A DNA stretch of 29,491 nt, from NCBI GenBank assembly GCA_002479765.1, contig DLOZ01000014.1:1-29491 (forward strand). Reading direction: 5' to 3'. This document shows, one piece after another, positions 14,756 through 23,346 of the stretch. Within the stretch, counting starts at the first letter, position 1. The number at the start of each line of letters is the position of its first letter. A model generated the notes under the pieces. The model was not told where the DNA came from, did no database searches, and saw nothing but the letters and a program-made list of their open reading frames with translations. This stretch comes from Sphingomonadales bacterium UBA7471. GTDB lineage: Bacteria; Pseudomonadota; Alphaproteobacteria; Sphingomonadales; Sphingomonadaceae. The position numbers and the translations under genes were made by a program.

Positions 14756-16036
14756 TTAAATCATCAAGCCAACGGCATGAATGACAATGCCTGCCATGCC
14801 GCCGACCAATGTGCCGTTAATGCGGATGAATTGGAGGTCGCTGCCCACGGCATTTTCGACGCGGTCGGTGATGGTGGATGCGTCCCAGCGGGCCACAGTA
14901 TCGGAAACGAGCGTCACGATATTGTCGCCGTAATTTTCGGTGGTGCCGACAATCGCGCGGCGCGCGAAGCGGTTGATTTGAAGCTTTAGGCCTGAATCTT
15001 CCTGAAGCCTGCCGCCAAGCTTTATCAGCGCGTCGCCAAAGCTGCCCGCCAGCGCGGCGTCGGGGTTGCGTGCAGCCTTTAGCAGGCCATCGCGGCCCTG
15101 ATCCCACAGGCTGTTGATCCATTTGCCCATCGCCGGATTTTCGAGCAACTGCCCCTTCCAATGGGCGACCTTTGCCTGCAATTCCTTGGAATGGCGTAGG
15201 TCGTGCGCAAGGCTGGCGAGGCCCTCTTCGCCCTTTTCCCGCAAAGGATGGTCGGGGTCTTCCGCCATTTCGTGCAGCAGCTTGTTCAGCCCATTGACAA
15301 TGGCATTGGCCAATTTGTCGTCAAGGCCCGTCCAGCGCATGATCGTGTTGGCGCGTTCCTCCACCATTTGGCGAATGAGATGCTCATTGGCCTCCAGCGT
15401 GGCCGAGGCCCATTTGATGATGCCGTCCAGCACAGGGATATGGCGGCGCTCGCGGATCATTGCGGTCAACAATTGGCCAAGCAGCGGGGCAATATCCAAC
15501 TTGTCGAGCTGCTTGCGGATTGCGCCTTTGGCCACACCGCCGAGCCGTTCATCATCGAGCGCGGCGATGATATCCCCCAACAGGCGCGAGGCACCCATGC
15601 GCATGCGGCCTTCGCCGCCGGCTGGCGCACTCAAAAATTTGCCCATTGCACCCGCGACATCCATGCGTTGTACGCGGCGCGCGACAACTTTGGTTGTCAG
15701 AAAGTTGGTGCGCAGAAAGCTCGCAAGTGTCCGGCCAAGCCGTTCCTTGTTATTCGGAATAATCGCGGTGTGCGGAATGGGGATGCCAAGCGGGTGGCGG
15801 AACAGGGCGGTTACGGCAAACCAGTCGGCCAGACCGCCGACCATGCCAGCCTCTGCAAAGGCGCGCAGAAAGCCCCAATGGCCGTCATAGCGGGTTTCCA
15901 TATATTTGCCGAAGACGAACAAAGCGGCCATCGCCAGCAGCAAGGCCGTGGCGATAATCCGCATTTGACGCAGTTCAGCGTCGCGCTCGGCGTAACGGAT
16001 TTTCTCCGACTGTCCCAGTTTATCGGCAGATTTCAC
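14756..16036 (-). CDS. DUF445 family membrane protein
   Basis: This 426-residue DUF445 (YjiN-like) protein has an N-terminal helix (about 26-44) and a second hydrophobic segment with the conserved EAGMVGGLADWFAVTALFRHPLG. IPHTAIIPNNKERLGR follows, then a long charged alpha-helical region (about 120-380), and a final hydrophobic helix (GGMAGIVIHAVGLMI) at the very C-terminus. Members are membrane-anchored at both ends, and their biochemical role is not established. The start is GTG at 16036, with AAGG about eight bases upstream; no in-frame ATG gives the full conserved N-terminus. It lies downstream of the RND pump but is separated from it by a REP-like hairpin. Confidence 0.88.
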   Translation of the reverse strand: MKSADKLGQSEKIRYAERDAELRQMRIIATALLLAMAALFVFGKYMETRYDGHWGFLRAFAEAGMVGGLADWFAVTALFRHPLGIPIPHTAIIPNNKERLGRTLASFLRTNFLTTKVVARRVQRMDVAGAMGKFLSAPAGGEGRMRMGASRLLGDIIAALDDERLGGVAKGAIRKQLDKLDIAPLLGQLLTAMIRERRHIPVLDGIIKWASATLEANEHLIRQMVEERANTIMRWTGLDDKLANAIVNGLNKLLHEMAEDPDHPLREKGEEGLASLAHDLRHSKELQAKVAHWKGQLLENPAMGKWINSLWDQGRDGLLKAARNPDAALAGSFGDALIKLGGRLQEDSGLKLQINRFARRAIVGTTENYGDNIVTLVSDTVARWDASTITDRVENAVGSDLQFIRINGTLVGGMAGIVIHAVGLMI

Positions 16037-16076
16037 ATCAGTGCCTTAGCCGATTGCGCAGGAAACACCACATATC

Positions 16077-16145
16077 GTCATCCTGAACTTGTTTCAGGAT
16101 AACAATCGGCGCTTGTGCGTCATCCTGAAACAAGTTCAGGATGAC
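16077..16145. repeat. REP-like inverted pair of a sphingomonad interspersed repeat
   Basis: Two 27-bp arms (16077-16103 and 16119-16145) are inverted copies matching at 25 of 27 positions around a 15-base loop. Their core is TCCTGAACTTGTTTCAGGA, and each arm is itself an imperfect palindrome. It lies between the RND gene stop (16174) and the DUF445 start (16036). There is no T-tract on the minus strand after it, so it is not a classical terminator, though it could stabilise or terminate the pump mRNA. Confidence 0.85.
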
Positions 16146-16173
16146 GAAAGCGTGTGGCGGCGTTTCCACCACC

Positions 16174-19100
16174 TCACTCTGCCGGTTGCAACCCGCCCAA
16201 GTCGCCTTTGCCGGTCGGCTTGGCAGGTTCGGCATTATTCTGGCCATGCTTATCGGGGTCATAGGTCAGCAACCGTGTGCGTAACCATGGACCAATGCGT
16301 TTTTCAAAGCCATCGGCAAGGCTGAAGCCCGCAGGCACGATGAGCAAGGTCAGCAAGGTCGAAACGATCAGGCCGCCGATCACGACGGTGCCCATTGGCG
16401 AGCGCCACTGGCCGTCGCCGCCAAGCGAGAGCGCGGTTGGCACCATGCCAGCGGTCATCGCGACCGTGGTCATAACGATTGGCTGGGCACGTTTATGGCC
16501 GGCTTCCATGATGGCTTGGAACTTGGGAACACCGCGCGCCATTTCCTCAATCGCAAAGTCGATCAGCAGAATGGAGTTTTTCGCAACGATCCCAAAGAGC
16601 ATCAATATGCCGATGAACACAGGCATGGAGATTGGCTGTCCAACAAGGCCAAGGGCGATCAACCCCCCCAATGGAGCCAAGAGCAGCGAGCCCATATTGA
16701 CCAAAGGCGACATGAAGCGATGGTACAAAAGCACCAGCACCGCAAACACCAGCAAGGTTCCGGAAATCAGCGCCACGAGGAAGTCGCGCTGCATTTCCTG
16801 TTCCCATTCCTGACTGCCAAAGGGTGCACGGGACACGCCGGTGGGCAGATTTTTCATAATGGGTAGGTTATCTATTTTCTTGTCGGCCTCGGACGAAACG
16901 ATACCCGGTGCAAAATCCGCACCAATGAAAATGCGGAAATTCTGGTTGCGGCGTTGGACCGAGGTGGGGCCAGCGCCAAAGCTGATGTCCGCAACGCGCG
17001 ACAGGGGCACCGAGCCGCCACTCGCCAATGGCACGGGCAAGTTGCGGATGACATCCAAGTTCTGACGCGATTCCTTGGCAAGCATCACGCGGATCGGGAT
17101 TTGACGGTCAGACAGTGAAAATTTTGCGCTATTCTGGTCAATGTCACCCAACGTCGCAACGCGGATTGTCTGGCTGAGTGCTACCGTCGATACGCCAAGT
17201 TGCGATGCAAGGTCATTACGCGGCGTAATGATCAATTCCGGACGCTGCAAATCAGCGGAAATACGCGGCGCGCGCAATTCGGGCAGCGTCTTCATCTGTT
17301 CCACAAGCGTTGCCGCTGTTCGGTCAAGCATTTTGGGATCTGATCCGGACAACATGACCGAAACGTCGCGACCTGAACCGCCGCCACCGCCGCCCGGGCC
17401 GTTCGCCTGAAACGTAACGCGTGCGTCGGCGATTTTTGTGAGCAATGGCGTCAGATCTTCTTCAAACTGCTGGCTGGTCCGCGCACGGTCTTCATGCAAA
17501 GTGATGAAAATGCTGGCGCTGCCTTCGCGCAGGCTTTGAAGGGCGGTTTTTACCTCAGGCTGCTTTTCGATAATCGCAGCTGCCTCATTGGTAATTTCGC
17601 GCGTGCGTTCAAGCGTTGTGCCGGGTACCATTTCAATACGCACGCGGCTGAAGTCGGTATTGCCGTCGGGGAAGAACTGCTTTGGCAGGACGATGAACAA
17701 CGCGATGGTAAGGCCCAAAGCGGCTGCGCCAATACCCATCATCCAGCGGCGATGGCCAAGCGACCAGCGCAGGATTTTCATGTACCGGTCTATCCAGCTC
17801 GCCTCGCCATGTTCGGCCATGCCGGTAGATTTGAGGAAATAGGCTGCGATCATGGGCGTAATCATACGCGCCACCGCAAGGCTCATGAGCACCGAAGCGA
17901 CAACGGTCAGGCCGAAATTTTTGAAGAATTGCCCGGCGACACCCGGCATCAAGCCCACGGGCAGGAACACCGCGACAATCGAGAATGTGGTCGCGACCAC
18001 GGCAAGGCCGATTTCGTCAGCCGCGTCAATCGACGCCTGATAGGCAGATTTGCCCATCCGCATATGCCGGACGATATTCTCAATTTCCACAATAGCGTCA
18101 TCGACCAGCACGCCGGCGACGAGGCCGAGCGCGAGCAGTGACATGGTGTTGAGCGTAAAGCCTAACAGGTCAAGGAACCAGAAAGTCGGAATAGCAGACA
18201 GCGGAATGGCGATTGCCGAAATAATCGTTGCACGCCAATCGCGCAGGAACAGGAATACAACGACGATAGCGAGCAATGCGCCTTCAATCATCGCGGCCAT
18301 TGAGCTTTTATATTGCCCCTTGGTATAATCGACGCTGTTGAACAGGGTGATGAAGTTTACACCGGGATTTTCTTTTTCGATTTCGGCGATTTTGACCATC
18401 GCGTCGTCAAAAACGGTAACGTCGGACGCACCCTTGGCACGCGACATGCCAAAGGTAACAACCTGTTTGCCGCCCGCAAATGCCATGGATCTCTGTTCGC
18501 TGAAGCCATCGGTGACCTCGGCAACATCGGCGAGCTTAATCGAACGGCCACCGCCAAGGCTGATTTGCGTTTGGCTCAACGCGAACGCATCGGTTGCGTT
18601 GCCAAGGACGCGCACCGACTGGCGCGATCCCGCGATTTGCGATTGTCCGCCCGACGCGTTGATATTTTGTTGTCGCAGAACGCTGTTGATCTGGCTTGCG
18701 GTGACGCCAAGAGACTGCATTTTGGCAGGGTCAAGAACGACCCGAATTTCACGGTTTACGCCGCCATTGCGGCTAACTGACGCCATGCCTTCGACAGACA
18801 GCAATCGCCGGGCGACGGTGTCATCAACAAACCAGCTGAGTTGCTCAAGCGTCATGTCGCTGGCTTCGACCGCGAAATAGGCGATCGGATCGCTGGATGT
18901 GGCGACCTTAAAAATCTGGGGTTCCAAAATGCCGTCGGGCAAGTCGCTGCGGATTTGGTCGACGGCGTTTTTGACTTCGCTGACCGCCGCATTGATGTCG
19001 TCGCCAATTTCGAACTCGGCGCTGACCGTCGTGTTGCCTTCGCTAGAGCTGGCATCGATGTTGCGCACACCCTGAACACTTCGGATCGCGGATTCGACCT

Positions 19101-19305
19101 TTTGGGTGATCTGCGTTGTGATTTCGCTAGGCGCTGCACCAGGCTGGGAAATCGACACAACGACAACCGGGAATTCAATGTCCGGATCGTTCTGCACATC
19201 CATATTCATGAACGACATGATGCCCGCCAGCGTGAGCGCGACGAACAACACAATCGGAACCACGGGGTTCCGGATGGACCATGCGGATATGTTATTTAAA
19301 TTCAT
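16174..19305 (-). CDS. RND efflux pump inner-membrane transporter (HAE1/AcrB type)
   Basis: This 1043-residue proton-driven exporter has the standard duplicated layout: helix 1 (about 14-32), a large periplasmic loop, six helices (about 335-530), a second loop and a final helix block (about 855-1015). The proton-relay aspartates are Asp402/Asp403 in VDDAIVEIENI. The opening ISAWSIRNPVVPIVLF and PDIEFPVVVV are typical of the family. A Gly-rich run (GPGGGGGGSG) lies in the second periplasmic domain. The gene follows the adaptor gene by 26 bases in one operon. No TolC-like channel gene is present, so an outer-membrane partner encoded elsewhere is expected. The substrate cannot be predicted; hydrophobic drug efflux is the family default, and the residues do not suggest a metal pump. 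Confidence 0.94.
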   Translation of the reverse strand: MNLNNISAWSIRNPVVPIVLFVALTLAGIMSFMNMDVQNDPDIEFPVVVVSISQPGAAPSEITTQITQKVESAIRSVQGVRNIDASSSEGNTTVSAEFEIGDDINAAVSEVKNAVDQIRSDLPDGILEPQIFKVATSSDPIAYFAVEASDMTLEQLSWFVDDTVARRLLSVEGMASVSRNGGVNREIRVVLDPAKMQSLGVTASQINSVLRQQNINASGGQSQIAGSRQSVRVLGNATDAFALSQTQISLGGGRSIKLADVAEVTDGFSEQRSMAFAGGKQVVTFGMSRAKGASDVTVFDDAMVKIAEIEKENPGVNFITLFNSVDYTKGQYKSSMAAMIEGALLAIVVVFLFLRDWRATIISAIAIPLSAIPTFWFLDLLGFTLNTMSLLALGLVAGVLVDDAIVEIENIVRHMRMGKSAYQASIDAADEIGLAVVATTFSIVAVFLPVGLMPGVAGQFFKNFGLTVVASVLMSLAVARMITPMIAAYFLKSTGMAEHGEASWIDRYMKILRWSLGHRRWMMGIGAAALGLTIALFIVLPKQFFPDGNTDFSRVRIEMVPGTTLERTREITNEAAAIIEKQPEVKTALQSLREGSASIFITLHEDRARTSQQFEEDLTPLLTKIADARVTFQANGPGGGGGGSGRDVSVMLSGSDPKMLDRTAATLVEQMKTLPELRAPRISADLQRPELIITPRNDLASQLGVSTVALSQTIRVATLGDIDQNSAKFSLSDRQIPIRVMLAKESRQNLDVIRNLPVPLASGGSVPLSRVADISFGAGPTSVQRRNQNFRIFIGADFAPGIVSSEADKKIDNLPIMKNLPTGVSRAPFGSQEWEQEMQRDFLVALISGTLLVFAVLVLLYHRFMSPLVNMGSLLLAPLGGLIALGLVGQPISMPVFIGILMLFGIVAKNSILLIDFAIEEMARGVPKFQAIMEAGHKRAQPIVMTTVAMTAGMVPTALSLGGDGQWRSPMGTVVIGGLIVSTLLTLLIVPAGFSLADGFEKRIGPWLRTRLLTYDPDKHGQNNAEPAKPTGKGDLGGLQPAE

Positions 19306-19331
19306 GATTTATATCCCGAAAGGCCCAAAAA

Positions 19332-20507
19332 TTACTGCTTTTTCAGAAGCTTGGGATTGATGGTTTCGCCTGGATTGAGGAAGCCACCAGCGTACAAAAC
19401 AACGCGTTCGGTGCCATCAAGACCTTGTTCGATAATCAAACCATTTGCAGTGACGGAACCGACCTTCACGGGGCGTTGCGTCGCCTTGTTATCCTTGCCA
19501 ACGATATAGACAAAGCTTCCTTCACGGCCAGTTTGCACCGCGGATTCCGGCAGAACCGGTGCCGTCATCGCGCCAGCCTTAATCTCGACTGAAGCAAATC
19601 CGCCTGGACGCAATGCGGTGTCAAACGGCAGTGCGATGCGCGCCATGCCCTGGCGGCTTTGGGCGTCAATCATCGGCGCAATCTGCCAGATGCTGCCGTT
19701 GAAGACGCGATCTGTTCCGACTGGCGTGACGGCGGCCGGAATGCCCACCGCAACTTGACCCAAATCATCTTCGCTTAACTTTGCCTGCAGCTCAAGCTCG
19801 CCATCTTTGGCAATGCGGAACAGGATTCCACTGCCTGCCGATACCGTTTGACCGGGTTCGACATTACGTTCCAGTACGTAACCGGAAACCGGCGCGCGGA
19901 CATCAAGCCGTGCGTTGCGTGCACGGGTTTCGGCAAGCTGCGCATTGGCCACGTTGACCCGTGCACGTGCCGCGTCGCGTGTTGCGGTCTTGCGGTCGAC
20001 ATCCGCCTTTGAAATGAAGCCGCGCTCGACAAGTTGCATCGCACGTTCGAGTTCATTTTGGGCGAGTTGAAGGTCTGCGCGCGCGACACCAATTTGTGCC
20101 TCAAGCGCGGCAGCTTGCTGTGTCTGGACCGAGCGGTCAACGCTTACGAGAACCTGACCTTGGCGCACCCATTCACCCGCATCGACATATACCTGCAGCA
20201 CGCGTCCACCTTCGCCAACGACACCCACGGGAATTTCGCGGCGTGCGGCAAGCGTGCCCGTAGCGTTAATGGCGCGCACAACAGAATCGCGGCCTGGGGC
20301 AACAACGGTAACGGTTTGCGCTTGGCCAGCCTTGTCAGCGTCAGTCGGTGCCGCGCTGCTGCTGCCAAAGAAATAATAAGCGGCGCCCGCAACGGCCAAA
20401 ATTGCGACAACAATTAGCGCGATGTTCCGCCGACGCCGGTTGCGTTCTGCGTTATCCACCATCACATCGCTATCCAGCGAACTGTTCAAAGTTGTTTCGT
20501 AATTCAT
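19332..20507 (-). CDS. RND efflux periplasmic adaptor (MFP)
   Basis: The protein has 391 residues from the ATG at 20507 (MNYETTLNSS), which has GGAA eight bases upstream. The frame stays open to a TTG at 20552, a less likely start. A cytoplasmic N-terminus with an Arg-rich run (ERNRRRRN) precedes one transmembrane helix (about 28-47). Next come a lipoyl domain with VYVDAGEWVRQGQVLVSVD, an alpha-helical hairpin (about 95-160), and beta-barrel and membrane-proximal domains. It trimerises around the pump and bridges it to an outer-membrane channel. It is first gene of the pump operon. The membrane-anchored rather than lipid-anchored N-terminus is a variant found among alphaproteobacteria. Confidence 0.92.
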   Translation of the reverse strand: MNYETTLNSSLDSDVMVDNAERNRRRRNIALIVVAILAVAGAAYYFFGSSSAAPTDADKAGQAQTVTVVAPGRDSVVRAINATGTLAARREIPVGVVGEGGRVLQVYVDAGEWVRQGQVLVSVDRSVQTQQAAALEAQIGVARADLQLAQNELERAMQLVERGFISKADVDRKTATRDAARARVNVANAQLAETRARNARLDVRAPVSGYVLERNVEPGQTVSAGSGILFRIAKDGELELQAKLSEDDLGQVAVGIPAAVTPVGTDRVFNGSIWQIAPMIDAQSRQGMARIALPFDTALRPGGFASVEIKAGAMTAPVLPESAVQTGREGSFVYIVGKDNKATQRPVKVGSVTANGLIIEQGLDGTERVVLYAGGFLNPGETINPKLLKKQ

Positions 20508-20556
20508 ACCGATGTTCCAAATTCTGTCGCGGGCGCGCGTTGAGCGACCCAATGAT

Positions 20557-20585
20557 TTTATAGCGGAGCTGTGTTACCTTAATAA
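20557..20585 (-). promoter_or_regulatory. Possible promoter of the RND operon
   Basis: Read on the minus strand, TATAAA (20562-20557) serves as -10 with a 17-base spacer to TTATTA (20585-20580) as a weak -35. Transcription would start about 40 bases before the adaptor ATG at 20507. The -10 is good and the -35 poor, as expected of an activated or regulated promoter. Confidence 0.35.
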
Positions 20586-20760
20586 GTCACTGCCTGCAAG
20601 CAGCAGAATACCAACAGCTAAACCGCCTTGTTGGTCCCTATACGATAGTGGAAAAGCTTGTCCGCAACAATAGGAACTGTCGTCGATATGTTTCGACGAA
20701 CAACAGTTTCGGACGGCCAGAACACTGAACGCACCAAAATATATCATGATCATTGCGCAC
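20586..20760. other. Gene-free stretch upstream of the RND operon with a nested inverted repeat
   Basis: No gene is supported between the predicted RND promoter and the sciP terminator. At 20680-20699 lies TCGTCGA-N6-TCGACGA, a perfect 7-bp-arm inverted repeat. It is flanked by further complementary bases (AACTG at 20675-20679 and CAGTT at 20704-20708), making a longer interrupted hairpin. It could be a repressor operator for the pump or a structured RNA; the sequence alone does not decide. Confidence 0.45.
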
Positions 20761-20761
20761 G

Positions 20762-20785
20762 AAAAACCCCGCACAAGGCGGGGTT
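20762..20785 (-). terminator. Intrinsic terminator of sciP
   Basis: Read on the minus strand, AACCCCGC-CTTGT-GCGGGGTT is a perfect 8-bp stem whose 3' arm runs directly into a T-tract (TTTTT including the arm's end). It starts 31 bases after the sciP stop, the expected place for a terminator. Confidence 0.9.
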
Positions 20786-20816
20786 GGTCATTTCGCTTGC
20801 TATTGAAAACGCGCGA

Positions 20817-21116
20817 TCAGTATTTCTGCTGACGCTCGTACAAGTCGCGATAATGCTGAATACGGGTTACGCGCAGGCCGGGCATGCCCGACCGGTCGAC
20901 AGCCCGCTGCCACGACGCAAATTCTTCGAGCGTCAAATTGTAGCGTTCGCACACGTCATTGATGGACAATAGCCCGCCATTCACAGCAGCGACCACTTCC
21001 GCTTTACGGCGGACAACCCACCGTGTTGTGCCGGGAGGTGGCAAGCTTTCCAACGTGAGCGGTTCGCCCAACGGACCAATGACCTGGGTTGGACGGAATT
21101 TTTGGTTCTCAATCAT
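20817..21116 (-). CDS. sciP: CtrA inhibitor SciP (DUF1153)
   Basis: This 99-residue DUF1153 protein has the conserved block VIGPLGEPLTLESLPPPGTT, then RWVVRRKAEVVAAVNGGLLS. A helix-turn-helix region NDVCERYNLTLEEFASWQRA follows, then GMPGLRVTRIQHYR. Family knowledge: in Caulobacter SciP binds the master regulator CtrA and blocks transcription from CtrA promoters in late S/G2. The length is close to the Caulobacter protein (93). The start at 21116 places GAATC, a GANTC methylation site of CcrM, immediately before the ATG. It ends in a clear terminator, so it is transcribed alone or with the possible upstream reading frame at 21113-21484, whose stop overlaps its start as ATGA. Confidence 0.93.
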   Translation of the reverse strand: MIENQKFRPTQVIGPLGEPLTLESLPPPGTTRWVVRRKAEVVAAVNGGLLSINDVCERYNLTLEEFASWQRAVDRSGMPGLRVTRIQHYRDLYERQQKY

Positions 21117-21484
21117 GATTCTTTTCCCGCTCCATGCCCCACCAGAGTTAATTCGGTTCCTGTTGCATCGATAGGTAGGAGGCGGCCTTTGATATTGCCT
21201 AAAGCAGTTTGGTAAACAGATCGTTCATCCGTTTTTTCTGGTCCGGATTTTTGCCAGAATGAGCCACCCACCGCGCGTTCGGCATTGGGGCCCGCCGTGA
21301 AACATTGAATGCGTGCAGCGAGATCGTCGGGTTCCGGAGCGCGCCCATGATCGGCCTGGTGAAGGACCCGGACCGTCCGGCTGTTCGCTTGCCGCAAGCG
21401 GGCAGCATCAAGCGCGGATTGCCTGTCCGTCCGGCTGATATCCGAATCTTGGCGTAACGCGTGATGGGGAAAGTTCATTTCCAT
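21113..21484 (-). CDS. Possible small gene upstream of sciP (doubtful)
   Basis: This 123-residue reading frame fills most of the 529-base stretch between sciP and mnmA and would be translationally coupled to sciP by an ATGA overlap. I recognise no domain. Its first 75 residues have reasonable codon use (ALDAARLRQANSRTV, PDDLAARI), but a competing minus-strand frame at 21199-21411 has similar codon bias and ends in the protein-like DQKKRMNDLFTKLL. Coding status therefore remains open. The start would be 21484 or 21478. The rest of the stretch (21485-21645) holds the mnmA leader, where I see no strong promoter. Confidence 0.35.
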   Translation of the reverse strand: MEMNFPHHALRQDSDISRTDRQSALDAARLRQANSRTVRVLHQADHGRAPEPDDLAARIQCFTAGPNAERAVGGSFWQKSGPEKTDERSVYQTALGNIKGRLLPIDATGTELTLVGHGAGKES

Positions 21485-21645
21485 GACGCTGTGATAGCGC
21501 CAGATGTTCTAACAATGGGTAAAGGCGATCTTCAAAGAATGTTAGGCAAGTTTAACAGGCATGCCGACCTCTCCGTTCTAGGCCACGGGCGGTTTCACAC
21601 GGAAAACTGGCTTTTAGAACTTCAAGCCATTAGGGAGGCAATCGC

Positions 21646-22770
21646 ATGACTGACGATATTTATCATTCTGATTTCCAACTCGGGCCTGATCTTGCCGGCA
21701 AACGAATCGTTGTTGCGATGTCGGGCGGTGTTGATTCGTCTGTGGTTGCGGCCTTGGCTGCGCGGTCGGGCGCGGAAACCATTGGCGTGACACTGCAACT
21801 ATATGACCATGGTAGCGCGGTAAAACGCGCTGGTGCCTGCTGCGCGGGGCAGGATATTCGCGACGCGCGCGCCGTAGCCGATAAATTGGGTATCGCGCAT
21901 TATGTGTTCGATCATGAAAGCCAGTTTCGCGAATCGGTCATCGACCATTTTGCCGATGAATATATGGCGGGCCGCACACCTATTCCGTGCGTTCGGTGCA
22001 ACATGGGCGTGAAGTTTACCGATCTGTTCCGGCTGGCGCGTGAGCTTGGGGCAGATTGCCTTGCCACGGGCCATTATGTCCGCCGCGTTGAAGGACCGGC
22101 AGGTGCAGAATTGCATCGCGCTTTTGACCCTGCACGTGACCAGAGCTATTTCCTGTTTGCAACGACGCAGCATCAGCTTGATTATTTGCGTTTCCCATTG
22201 GGCGGCATGCCCAAGCCACATGTGCGCGCGATTGCGCAGGAAATGGGCCTCGTCGTGGCCATGAAGCCCGACAGTCAGGACATCTGCTTTGTACCCGATG
22301 GCGATTATGCCAGCGTTGTGCGCAAAATTCGGCCGGATGCTGAGGTCGGTGGCGATATCGTACATCTCGACGGCCGCACGCTTGGCCAGCACAAGGGCCT
22401 GATCCATTATACCGTCGGGCAGCGTAAAGGGTTAGAGGTCGGCGGTCAGCCGGTGCCTTTATATGTCATCCGGCTTGATCCCGCCACGCAGCGCGTCATT
22501 GTTGGACCGCGCGAAGCGCTGGCGGTGGAGGCTGCGCGCATTATCGATGCCAATTGGCTGGCAGATATCGCAGACCGGTCCGTGATGGCCAAAGTCCGGT
22601 CAATGTCCCGCCCGGTTCCCGCGCGCATGGATGGCGAATGGCTGCGCTTTGACGCACCCGAATATGGTGTCGCGCCGGGGCAGGCGGCGGTATTGTATGA
22701 CGGTGACCGCGTGCTTGGCGGTGGCTGGATTGAGGAAACGATGGCGGTGGAAATGGCGACGGCTGCGTGA
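21646..22770 (+). CDS. mnmA: tRNA-specific 2-thiouridylase MnmA
   Basis: This 374-residue ATP-dependent enzyme thiolates U34 of tRNA-Glu, -Gln and -Lys. The PP-loop is SGGVDSS (26-32). The two catalytic cysteines fall in PCVRCNMGVKF (Cys118) and DSQDICFVPDGD (Cys214). TGHYVRR, QSYFLF, LGGMPKPHVR and the C-terminal HKGLIHYTVGQRKGL are all family hallmarks. GGGAGG precedes the ATG by eight bases. It is a housekeeping gene, complete and of normal length. A membrane protein gene follows after a short gap on the same strand. Confidence 0.96.
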   Translation: MTDDIYHSDFQLGPDLAGKRIVVAMSGGVDSSVVAALAARSGAETIGVTLQLYDHGSAVKRAGACCAGQDIRDARAVADKLGIAHYVFDHESQFRESVIDHFADEYMAGRTPIPCVRCNMGVKFTDLFRLARELGADCLATGHYVRRVEGPAGAELHRAFDPARDQSYFLFATTQHQLDYLRFPLGGMPKPHVRAIAQEMGLVVAMKPDSQDICFVPDGDYASVVRKIRPDAEVGGDIVHLDGRTLGQHKGLIHYTVGQRKGLEVGGQPVPLYVIRLDPATQRVIVGPREALAVEAARIIDANWLADIADRSVMAKVRSMSRPVPARMDGEWLRFDAPEYGVAPGQAAVLYDGDRVLGGGWIEETMAVEMATAA

Positions 22771-22803
22771 CATAATGTCGACTTCTAAAGGGGGATGAAG
22801 TTC

Positions 22804-23334
22804 ATGCATTTGGGAGAAGCACAGCGGGACATGCGCCGGGCATATGTCAACGGCGGGGTCGGTATCTTTGCATCGGGCCTTGTCTGGACATTGTCGGGGC
22901 TGGTCACGATGAACATCAGCCTGATCGCGGGCATGGCGACGTTATTCTTTGGCGGCATGGCGATTCACCCCGTTTCTGTTTTGCTGGCACGTTCTGTTTA
23001 CAGACGCGGCAAAACCCGATCACCCAACCCGATGGAGATGCTGGCGTTGCAGTCGACGGCGTTTCTGATCATCGGCCTTGTCATTGCGTTTCTGGTCAGC
23101 GGCACATTCAGTCAATGGTTCTTTTCGATCGCCTTGTTGACGGTTGCGGCGCGCTATCTGGTGTTCCAGACCGTATATGGAATGCGCCTGTATCTCATAC
23201 TTGGCGTCGTTTTGATGTGTATTGCCAGCATGGCATTCTGGATGCCGGGAGTCACGCCGGCGTCCATCGCATTGACCGCAGGGATAATCGAACTGCTGTG
23301 TGCTGCCTTCATCCTCGTGCCCGCAAAACGTTAG
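22804..23334 (+). CDS. Four- to six-helix inner-membrane protein, possibly DUF7010
   Basis: The protein has 176 residues from the ATG at 22804 (MHLGEAQRDMRRAYVNGG), preferred over the ATG at 22795 because GGGGG is well spaced from the later codon and abuts the earlier one. Hydrophobic helices lie at roughly 18-38, 42-62, 82-103, 106-128, 131-150 and 155-172. The N-terminal DMRRAYVNGGVGIFASGLVW and the FFGGMAIHPVSVLLAR segment remind me of DUF7010 membrane proteins, a recollection I cannot verify. The function is unknown. It follows mnmA by 33 bases and may be co-transcribed. Confidence 0.8.
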   Translation: MHLGEAQRDMRRAYVNGGVGIFASGLVWTLSGLVTMNISLIAGMATLFFGGMAIHPVSVLLARSVYRRGKTRSPNPMEMLALQSTAFLIIGLVIAFLVSGTFSQWFFSIALLTVAARYLVFQTVYGMRLYLILGVVLMCIASMAFWMPGVTPASIALTAGIIELLCAAFILVPAKR

Positions 23335-23346
23335 GGTCAGGACCTA

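Noticed and set aside
16077..16145. REP-like hairpin read as a Rho-independent terminator of the RND operon
   Set aside because: There is no T-tract on the minus strand after the hairpin, and the arms are repeat-family copies.
19332..20552. TTG start for the RND adaptor
   Set aside because: The ATG at 20507 has a suitable ribosome site and the longer version would reach the predicted promoter.
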